DNA from: Isoetes taiwanensis
Lineage: Eukaryota; Streptophyta; Lycopodiopsida; Isoetales; Isoetaceae
Direction: 5' to 3'
NCBI GenBank assembly: GCA_021234155.1
Contig: JAJEKV010000006.1
Span: forward strand, 9,579,003 to 9,643,002
DNA: 64,000 nt
In this document: one piece after another, positions 55,911-64,000 of the stretch
How the letters are laid out: each line of letters begins with the position of its first letter
Position numbering within the stretch: the first letter of the stretch is position 1
Notes under the pieces: generated by a model
Told to the model about the DNA's origin: nothing
Database searches by the model: none
Seen by the model: the letters and a program-made list of their open reading frames with translations, nothing else
Made by a program: the position numbers and the translations under genes

Positions 55911-58900
55911 TTGAAGAAACAGAAGTTTGACATCTATAATGAAATGAAGGAGGTCAGAGCCAAACTCTTCCTGGATAAAGATAACAGAGACTTACAGGAG
56001 CAGGAAACAGTGCTAGAGAATAAGGTAAAAGGTATTGAAGAAGAGGAGGCTAGAATTCTCTCAATGAAAAGCAGATGTAAATACATTAACCATATGAATA
56101 AGGGCAGCTCTGCCTATTTTTTCAGGGCAGCTAAAAACAGAGTCTGCAATAATGGAATAAACAGGGTAAAGGTTGAGAATGATACATACCTGGATGAACA
56201 AAAGGATATTGAGAACTATTTTCACAGGGAGTACACTAAGCTCTTTGCTGAGCAGCAGATACAGGAGGGAGACCTTCATGACTTTTTTAAGGACATCCCT
56301 TTCACTCAATTGGATGATACAGATGTGGAGCTATTGGCCATACCCATGGAAAGAGAGATTTGGGATACTTTAAAATCCATGGCACATGGGAAGAGCCCGG
56401 GCCCAGATGGGTTTCCCCCTGAATTCTTTGTGGAATTTTGGGAGTTTATGAAAGAAGACCTCATTGTTTTCTTTCAGGGAGCTTGGAAAGCTACCAAATT
56501 AAATCCAGCCATCAATGTTGGCCAGATAGTGTTAATTCCCAAAGTGGATAACCCTGAATCCCTAGGGGATTGGAGGCCAATCTCCCTCACCAACACCATA
56601 TACAAAGTTCTTGCTAAAATTCTGGCCAACAGACTGAAGTCAAGGTTACAGGAAACAATAAATCCCTGTCAATCTGCTTTTCTGCATTCCAGAAGTATCC
56701 TTGATAATTATCTTGGTGCTATGAGGGCTTACACTGGAACAAGATCTCTGGACAGAATTGCATGCTTCTGAAGTTAGATTTCAGGAGAGCCTATGATACC
56801 ATCAGCTGGAGATTCTTACAAAAAGCTCTACAACATTTGGGATTCCCAGAAGCTCTTTTCCAGAAAATTATGAGTTTTAATAACTCTGCTTCTTCAGCCC
56901 TCCTAATAAATGGCACTCCTTCCAAACTCTTCCACTGTCAGAGGGGAGTAAGACAAGGGTGCCCTTTGGCACCATACTTATTCTTAACTGTGGCTGAGAT
57001 TGTAACCAGATTGGCTTTGTACCTTCAAACACAAAAATTGATCAACTGCCTGGCTCTCCCAAATGGGATGGGAAACTTTGTCATCATGCAGTATGCAGAT
57101 GACACCTTTGTATTTCTCAAACATGGGGACAATAGTCTATCAAATTTTCTGGAAGCTATGGACAGATTTGGCAAAGTGTCCGGAGTTTGCCTCAATAAAA
57201 GTAAGTGTGCCATCATCATGGATTCCCAAGAGTCTTCACTTTTGGGCATAAATGTAATTGGAAAATCTGCTGCAACTAAAATCCTGGGCATCCCTTTGGC
57301 TATTAACAGCTCTATCCATGGCCTCTGGGAACCAATTGTCTCAAGGATCAAAAGGAAACTGCAGGTGTATCCCTCCTCCTTGTCTCTGGCAGGCAGAATT
57401 GAAATTGCTAATGCAGTCATAGCTAGTACTCATGTTTTTTTCTCCTCGGCCATTGTTGCTGACAAGGCTTCCTATAGGATGATTGAATCTGCCATCAGGA
57501 ATTTCATTTGGCAGGGGGGTCACAAGGTTGCTTGGTCTGATCTGACCAAATTCAGGAAACAGGGTGGTTTGGGCTGCAAGGATCTTTTCATCCAAGCTCA
57601 AGCTTTGGCTGCCAAGGTCATCTGGAGAGCTATTCATGCTCATAAGCCTTCCCCTGCTCTTAAACTGATCAAGTACTGGGTAGAACAATCTCTACCAGTG
57701 GGCAGCAAATCTATCAAGCATCTACTTCCTGATTCAGCTTTTTTCCAGGTAACTCCAGGTACTAATACCTCCCCCATTGTTAGAAGGATGATGGAAGCTT
57801 GGAACCAGGCTGCTCTGTGTTTTAGACCTCCAATTTTAGATGCCAGAATTAAAGACTTACATTTTTTCTGGCATCCTGCTCTGGCACCTGAGAACATAGG
57901 ATGTCTGGCTTTCCAGCACCCCCAAAAGTATAAGCAATGGATGCAGGCTGGGCTGAACACTTTTGGAGACTTAAGGATTGATGATGAGGAAAGATGGATC
58001 ACATGGCAGGAATTAGAACCAAGGCTGAAAGGCTCAATGCTTGACAAGGAAATTTTCAACAAGATAATGGAAACAGTGTCCCCTTTCCAGGAACTAGCAG
58101 CCAATTCAAATATCTGGACTCAGAACAATAAAGATTGTTATATTGTTAAAGACATTTATACAGCCCTCATGCAGTACAGACCTTCCCGGGCATGTGATCT
58201 CTGGAATTGCAATGAGAAGGCTTTGGCTAAGAATTGTGCTAAAGGTTGGAGGAAATATTGTGCACCCAAGATCACCCTTTTCAGGTGGTTAATTCTGCAT
58301 CAAGGTCTCCACTCTAATGTAAGGAGGGCTAAATATGATGTGAGGACATCTAGTTTATGCCCATTGGGATGTGGGTTAGAAGAAGATTCTAATCACATTT
58401 TTCTGTGCCCATGTGTGGAGGATATTTGGACTTGGACCTCCCAGCTATCAGGGAGCTCCAGGTAACATGTTCCACTTTTTGAATTCGGGTTCCAGACTGA
58501 TTAATACCTGTAGAACTCTCACTTGTTGGATCATATAGAGACACAGGAACAGGGTTTGCTTGGAAGGAGAAAGACCAAACATGGTTTGGTTAATCTGCTT
58601 ACTACCATTCAGCAGACTGCCTCAGCCCACAAAGCTCTTTGGGGGCTTAGATATGACAAAGATTGGGATCGGATTGGGAAGTTTAAAAATGCATATAACT
58701 TTTTCTTCCTAATACTCACTGATGCTGATGGTTTATTACACAGAGCAGCAGAGGAGGCTGAGGAACTTGGGAGCCCCTATCAGGTGGCTCAGTAACAATG
58801 AGAATGAAGACTTCTATATCCCAAGATTGGAGCTGGAACAGCACTTCATCACCATTCGATGGCAATCAAGAAGCTGCTGGACAGATCAGATGTATGGAGG

Positions 58901-59092
58901 TACAATGGACTGAAGCCATACTTTCAAAACCTTTTTCATACTTGGCAGCAAAAAAGGGAAGCTAGAGTTTTGATGCTGATGGACTATACCACCTTTACTG
59001 TTGAGGAACTGGATGAGTTCCTGAATATCTTTGGCAGATCGGCTGTTGCAGACCTCTCTATCCAAGATCTGCTGGAAGCAAAACCACCTTAG
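55911..59092 (+). pseudogene. L1 LINE ORF2 (reverse transcriptase, zinc-binding C-terminus)
   Basis: Frame 1 (to 56771) reads HGKSPGPDGFPPEFFVEFW, QIVLIPKVDNPESLGDWRPI, SLTNTIYKVLAKILANRLK, NPCQSAFLHSRSILDN. A one-base break near 56768 shifts to the frame 56762-58465: LLKLDFRRAYDTISWRFL, RGVRQGCPLAPYLF, the catalytic MQYADDTFVFL, SLAGRIEIANAVI, then the C-terminal zinc region LCPLGCGLEEDSNHIFLC. Further frame breaks after 58465 carry the tail to a stop at 59092. The motif style (KLDFxRAYDT, ILANRLK) is that of plant L1 elements. It would copy element RNA at a nicked site; this copy lacks endonuclease and is broken. Confidence 0.93.
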
Positions 59093-59297
59093 CATTTGAC
59101 TGGTCTTTGGTTACAGTCTACTCTGAACTCTAATTATATTTTTCTGTATGCAGCCAAGATGGCTAGTATCCTTCCTTATGTTGTTTCATAAAGGAAGAAT
59201 TTTGTGTCTTGCTTTTTTGATTAATCTTCCTGTTTTTTGGGAAGATCCTGACATGATGTATTCCATGTAAAATGAATACAAAACCCACCTTGCCTTC

Positions 59298-59298
<1 letters not shown>

Positions 59299-59326
<28 letters not shown>
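59299..59326 (+). repeat. LINE poly(A) tail
   Basis: An A run of about 28 bases directly before the right target-site duplication. Confidence 0.95.
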
Positions 59327-59329
<3 letters not shown>

Positions 59330-59335
59330 AAAAGT

Positions 59336-60984
59336 AGTGTCTCTTCCATGAACTAAAGAAACATACATATAATGTCATATGGTCTAATTACATATTGTCA
59401 TGGCTAAACTTCACAACATTCACTTAATTCATCAATAAACATCACTAACTATGACCATTGTGGAGTTTTGGAGCTATAATTGTGGAGTTAACTCAACTTT
59501 TATACTCTAATGTGTTAATCCTGCTGCTGTACATCATGTTTTAATCCCAAAAATTGCATGGTTACACTCTAGTTACCGTATATGTAAGTTGATAAGAGTT
59601 ATATTCTATGTAGATATAAGTAGAATGCATCACTTATTACCCTTATGGTATTATGGATGGTTGTTATTTGAGCATTTCTGATATGGGGGCATGCTAGGGG
59701 GAGTGGTCCAGAGAAGAAAATAATAAGGCAAAGGGGACATTCGGGAAACAATGGTTACAAGGCAAGGGCATGATATTTGATCAACCATTAAAGGAAAGGG
59801 AAAATATCTTATATTAAAGGGGGCAACGTCAACAAATAGGTTTGTGTAAATTAAGTTACATCAAAAAAAGGTAAGGATCGGGAGAAACCAAAAATAGTAG
59901 CAGCGACCACCTTTTTCTGGCAAAAGGCCCGATTGGGCTATAATAGGGAGACAACGGCCAGTTCCGGGTACAGAGCATGAATCCTGACTGCAATTCCGGC
60001 AGCAACAAACCTTAGTCTTCAATCCGGCACTTGCAGCATCCGGGGAGCTGTAAACCTTGTATTTCGGCTTCAAGGCAAATTGGTTCCTGGTCGCTGTTGC
60101 CCAAATCCGGCCTGCAACTCCTTGATTTAGCTGAAGTCTTGTAGGCGGAGCTTCTGGGCCTGTTCTGTTCTGTCTGCAGGCTTCCTGATAAGACTGAGAT
60201 TGAATCGAGTTCTAATCCTTGGTGTTTGTGATTGAGCCCATAACTGTTGTAGATTGGTTTGATCCTGTGCTGAAGGGAGAATAGGCCTGGATCATTTCCT
60301 TTCACTGTTTCCCTGGGAAATTGCCTTAGTTCTATCTGGATCCAGTTGGGTGGAGACTGGATGCCCAAATCCATTGGTTGTGGAAACCAAGCCATTTGAT
60401 CTTATCCAAGATTGTTATCTTTCTTGTTTTGTCTAAACAATTGTTGTAGTTGCGTCTTTAAGTTTCCCTTAAAGCGTATCAATTTCAACATATACTTGTG
60501 TCCTGAATTCTGTATCGTAGATTCTTTTAGTAAATTGTGAGGTTAACATGACTTATGAACACTCCAAAAAATCATTAGACTATAGCTCGTATAGTTAGCA
60601 ACTCATGGCCACAAGAATTAAGTTAAAACTTGTTATAATAAGAGAGAAATAATTCTCGAACCTCAAGCAGCTTTTTTGACCAAAATAGGGTTTGGCGGCT
60701 TCCACCAATGTCAGATGATAGCAAGAAAACATGGGAACATAAAACTCAATGTGTTCTATGATAAATAGGCAAATACCTCCAACTTTAGCAAGGTTTAGGT
60801 CACTTTATGCTAGAAAAATTGAAGAAAGCAGTTCTGGACTGGTGCAGAAATTGCCAAATTCTCTAATGTTTGAGCAATCACCACAAGGTAGAGGTGACCC
60901 CATTGGTCTTGAAATTCTCTGAGGTCATTAAGAAACAAGTGAAGACTCAAATGGTGGCAGTATAGTTCAAAATCGAAATTTCTG
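59336..60984. other. Intergenic, no gene recognised
   Basis: Probably includes the 3' untranslated region of the minus-strand gene ending at 60985. The minus-strand open frame at 60012-60395 has no recognisable domain. Confidence 0.5.
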
Positions 60985-62289
60985 TTATGAGTTACATGGG
61001 TTTAAGTGGTAGAGGTCATGTGGGCCAGTTATGGTCCATGGATCAGGAATGGTTCCAGAGACAGGTCTAGTGTTAAGTGTGACCATGGTAACACCCTCTT
61101 CTTTGGCAGTGGGTATTTTTTGACTCCTGTCATAGCTTCTATCCAAAACTCCATTGTAGTAAAAAACAAGCAGGATTGGGCTTAACCATGTAGTCTTCTG
61201 CATGGACAGAGTTGGTGCAGGGCTGGAAACTTCTGCTTCAGCATGTCTTGGAGGTGTCTTTTGCTTGGAATTCTGCTCTTGATTTTTCTCTAAGACACTT
61301 CCAGCTGCAAAAATTGAACAGATTTTGTAACTATATGGGTCAAATTAAAAAGAAGACATGCACAAAAGGTTGGAAGTTACCTTGTGACTTAGATTCACCT
61401 ATCGATTTGTTCAGATCATAACCTGATGCATCTGCTGATTTGGCAGATTGGTGTGGAGCATGACTTAATGCATCTGCTGATTTGGCAGATTGTTGTCGAG
61501 TTGGAGCTTGACTTGATGCACCTACTGATTTGTTGACATCTACTGATTTGTCCGAGTTCTTATCTGCTGATTTGACATCTTTTGATTTGCCCGAGTTTCT
61601 ATCTGTGTCTAATGCTTTTGAAGGGGTGCGAGTGTCTTGTCCCCCTAGCTGAGCACATTGTACGTCTATATCTACAAAGTAGGGATGAAGAAGTAAGCTA
61701 CATATCCCGATTGCATCAAACAAGACTTGTTTACCTATGAGACTAGTCCCTTTTTGGTGTGCTATATGGACTCACAAAGTCATTGCCACCAGTAGGAAGA
61801 GTTAAACCTGAATTAGTAAATGGCACCATGCTCTGCAACCTGGAATTGAATCACAATTGATTGTAACTATGCTTTGGCATCTCAATATGACAAGGGCGCT
61901 CACCTATAAGTGCCTCAGTAGCTTGAAGTTGCTTTTGATCCTCCCTACTCACGAGGGTTGTACCCATGCTATAGAAAATTCATGACAGCAATTCTCAATG
62001 CAACAGTGATTACAAATCCTGCAAAGTGAACACAAATTTGTCAATGAGAATATAAATATACTAAGCACTTCAGGAATTTTGTTATGAAGTACCTCAAGAG
62101 GCTGAGCAAACATGGAAGATGGTATTGGTGACTGCATTCAGCAATCAAAGTTGGTAGTGGTTTCCCCATCCACTGGAGGATCTTGCCACAAAATGGACAG
62201 CCACTACCATAATCTTCATCCTTATCAAGGTCTGGAAGTAGTGGATCCAAGACAAATAAAGGAAGACGGTCCTTGCAAGACAGAAACCT

Positions 62290-62303
62290 CTCTAACCTCT
62301 AAC
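62290..62303 (-). repeat. 7-bp frameshifting duplication in exon 3
   Basis: On the minus strand GTTAGAG occurs twice in tandem. With one copy removed the coiled-coil frame runs directly into LERFLSCKDRLPLFVLDPLL and the RING-like region. Confidence 0.85.
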
Positions 62304-62554
62304 CTTGGTTCCAGCACTTTCAATGCTGTTGTGTCTGCTTCCCTGGCTAACAGCAGATTAAGCTCCTCGATTTTTGTCTGCTCAAGGTCTGGTAATAGTT
62401 CCTTGAGCTCAGCCTCTATATCTTGGCATGTAGCCCGAATATCGTCTGCACGACTTGGTTTATCCTTCATCATTCCTTTCCATTTTTTTAAATCTTTATT
62501 CATCTTCTCGGTCTGGAACTCAAGGTGCTGAACCTTCATTTGTAGCACCTGCAG

Positions 62555-62790
62555 CAAGGGGGATTCACTGTAAGTGCCATACAATGTGCCTGAGTGACTT
62601 GTAGGGGGGTTTTTTCGACCCATTTCCATACGTATACGTAAGAGGTAGGGGGGTTTTTTGCCACTACTTGGGGTAAACTTTGTACGGAAGGGGTCGAATT
62701 TGCCTTTCAAGAAATCGTATACGGGGGTGTTTTTGATCACCCTATGCACGCACATGGCATACCCCCCTTACTATAAGTGAACCCCCCGGG
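62555..62790. mobile_element. 236-bp MITE, copy 2, inserted in an exon
   Basis: Same sequence, length and orientation as 20842-21077. It is flanked by its own 8-bp duplication ACCTGCAG (62547-62554 and 62791-62798). It interrupts the coiled-coil codons between DQSLQV and LQMKVQ and brings an in-frame TAG after about 16 codons. Confidence 0.96.
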
Positions 62791-62959
62791 ACCTGCAGGC
62801 TTTGATCACAAGTTTGCAACCTTGCCTTACACTGAATCACTTCTGATCTTGTAGAGTTGATCCATTCTCCCAGTGTCCTGTTGAATTCAACTGGAAAGGA
62901 GTCCAAGGTTAGTACCACATGATACAACAGGCACCACTTTACACACCACAAATTCCATC

Positions 62960-63440
62960 ATGACAAACTTTGCACCACAAATGGCGTCAAAGGCACCACA
63001 TGTGGTGTGGCATGTGGCACCATTATGGTGCCATATGCCATAATGGTGCCACATGCCACACCACATATGGCACCACAATGCACCCAAAGCACCACATATG
63101 GCGGACATCCGTTGCCATGCAACACAAATGGCGTCAAAAGGCATCACATGTGGTGTGGCATGTGGCACCATATGGTGCCACATGCCACACCACATATGGC
63201 ACCACAATGCACCCAAAGCACCACATATGGCAGACATCCATTACTTCGCACCACAAATGGCGTCAAAGACACCACATGTGGTGCAACATGTGGAACTACA
63301 GTGGTGCCACATTAGACACCACATGTGGCACCACAATGCACACAAAACACCACATCCGGCAAGCATCCGCCACCCCACATGTGGCACATAGCGTGGTGCA
63401 ATATTTAGCACAGCAGTTGGCACCACATATGGCAGACAAT
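62960..63440. repeat. CACCACATGTGG-type minisatellite in intron 2
   Basis: Three to four units of about 130-150 bp begin near 62970, 63119 and 63249 (CAACACAAATGGCGTCAAA-type starts). They are packed with CACCACATGTGG, GGCACCATATGGTGCC and similar palindromes. It lies in the 837-bp intron 62891-63727. The open frames over it, rich in His and Met, are artefacts. Confidence 0.93.
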
Positions 63441-64000
63441 CCACCATTCACAAGTATCACCATATCTAACATCACATATGACACTAAGTATAGAAACATA
63501 TGGAAGCCAATTCACTATTCAGATAAGGTACCACGTTTGGTACTATATATGACACTACATATGCTATAAACTATATTATTAATATATAATTGGCACCATA
63601 TGACTGCCCTGTAACACATTTGGAGCTACATACTACTGTGAACTAAAATTATCCACCACAACTCGAAACTAGCAGCACAAATTTCCTACACATAACTTAC
63701 AACACACCCGAAGAAGAAGTGGTGTACCTGATTGTTCAAGCTTGATAGACCTTTCTGGAAAATAACAGTTCGAATATTAAATTGCATCATATGGTGGTTC
63801 CAGAAGAAGAGGGTTGAAAAGTACCTATTTTTTCAGTGATTTTCCCCGAGATTCTTCTTACAGCTTGAGGAGGCTTGAATTGTGGCCTAGTCATTTCAAG
63901 AGAGGAAGCATCATCTGTGGCATTTTGCTCTGCTTTCTCACTATTTGAAATGCTTGCATGCTTTCTCTTACGTTGGGATGGAGAGGCTTCAGACCCTTTT

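Larger units (their letters stand above)
55911..59326 (+). mobile_element. 5'-truncated L1-type LINE
   Basis: The insertion is bounded by GGGAAAAGT (55902-55910 and 59327-59335) and ends in a ~28-base poly(A). This is the signature of target-primed reverse transcription. The 5' end falls inside ORF2 before the reverse transcriptase, so endonuclease and ORF1 were lost at insertion. It is fairly young, because long frames survive. Confidence 0.93.
60985..64000 (-). pseudogene. Six-exon coiled-coil/RING-like gene, disrupted (5' end outside window)
   Basis: Exons read on the minus strand: 64000-63825 (partial, with a QRKRKH nuclear-type signal), 63754-63728 (27-nt microexon), 62890-62093, 61968-61904, 61671-61381, 61304-60985 (TAA). 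Every junction has GT-AG edges and matching phase. Exon 3 encodes a long charged coiled coil (KMNKDLKKWKGMMKDK, EAELKELLPDLEQTKIEELN), then a RING-like zinc site CPFCGKILQW...ECSHQYHLPC (C-x2-C and C-x-H-x2-H-x2-C; the last C-x2-C pair is not seen). Exon 5 is a Ser/Lys/Asp-rich repeat region (QSAKSADA twice). Exon 3 has two lesions: the MITE at 62555-62790 and a 7-bp tandem duplication at 62290-62303. Removing both gives 547 nt, exactly in phase. The function is unknown; an E3-ligase-like or transposon-encoded protein is possible. Confidence 0.75.

Noticed and set aside
62887-63569. His/Met/Cys-rich frames on both strands
   Set aside because: They are translations of the CACCACATGTGG minisatellite in an intron.

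Overview
This window looks like nuclear DNA of a land plant with a large, repeat-rich genome. It has spliced, fragmented genes, PIF/Harbinger and hAT transposons, LTR retrotransposons primed by initiator-Met tRNA and an L1-type LINE. A second LINE and a DDE-type transposase look unlike the usual seed-plant families, so a fern, lycophyte or other non-seed plant is my guess; this is inference only. I see no intact host gene that I would call functional with confidence. Most of the window is nested mobile DNA, minisatellites and broken or captured gene pieces.

Layout. 0.4-0.7 kb: possible exon of mitochondrial ribosomal protein L2. 1.2-5.8 kb: non-autonomous LTR retrotransposon carrying a gag remnant joined to the C-terminal half of a tRNA (guanine-N7) methyltransferase, itself partly tandem-duplicated. 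7.3-8.3 kb: unrecognised spliced gene fragment (minus). 8.5-10.5 kb: pyrimidine-rich repeats with a strong hairpin. 10.9-14.9 kb: PIF/Harbinger transposon (Myb/SANT-like protein plus, DDE transposase minus, and an extra Ser-rich ORF between them), with a (GA)n array on each side. 15.6-23.5 kb: purine-rich repeat block bounded by a 214-bp direct repeat and holding one copy of a 236-bp MITE. 23.7-24.7 kb: dead hAT transposase. 25.2 kb: second MITE type. 27.9-29.2 kb: erlin-like and PPR-like pseudogene pieces. 30.9-31.3 kb: long inverted repeat.

33.3-36.8 kb: decayed LINE of a non-L1 type. 36.9-40.2 kb: broken but nearly full-length DDE-type transposase gene whose intron is a 57-bp minisatellite. 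Its 3' flank is interrupted by a complete 11.5-kb Ty3/Gypsy element (40249-51736, 5-bp target duplication) and seems to resume at 51742. 53.7-54.2 kb: HAD/FCP1-like phosphatase pseudogene (minus). 55.9-59.3 kb: 5'-truncated L1 LINE with poly(A) and target-site duplication.

61.0-64.0 kb (minus): a six-exon coiled-coil/RING-like gene whose splice phases all agree. It is broken by a 7-bp duplication and by a second, apparently identical copy of the 236-bp MITE inserted in exon 3. The most interesting items are this recently mobile MITE family and the gene it disrupts, the gag-methyltransferase fusion, and the unusual DDE transposase with its CACCACATG-type repeats.
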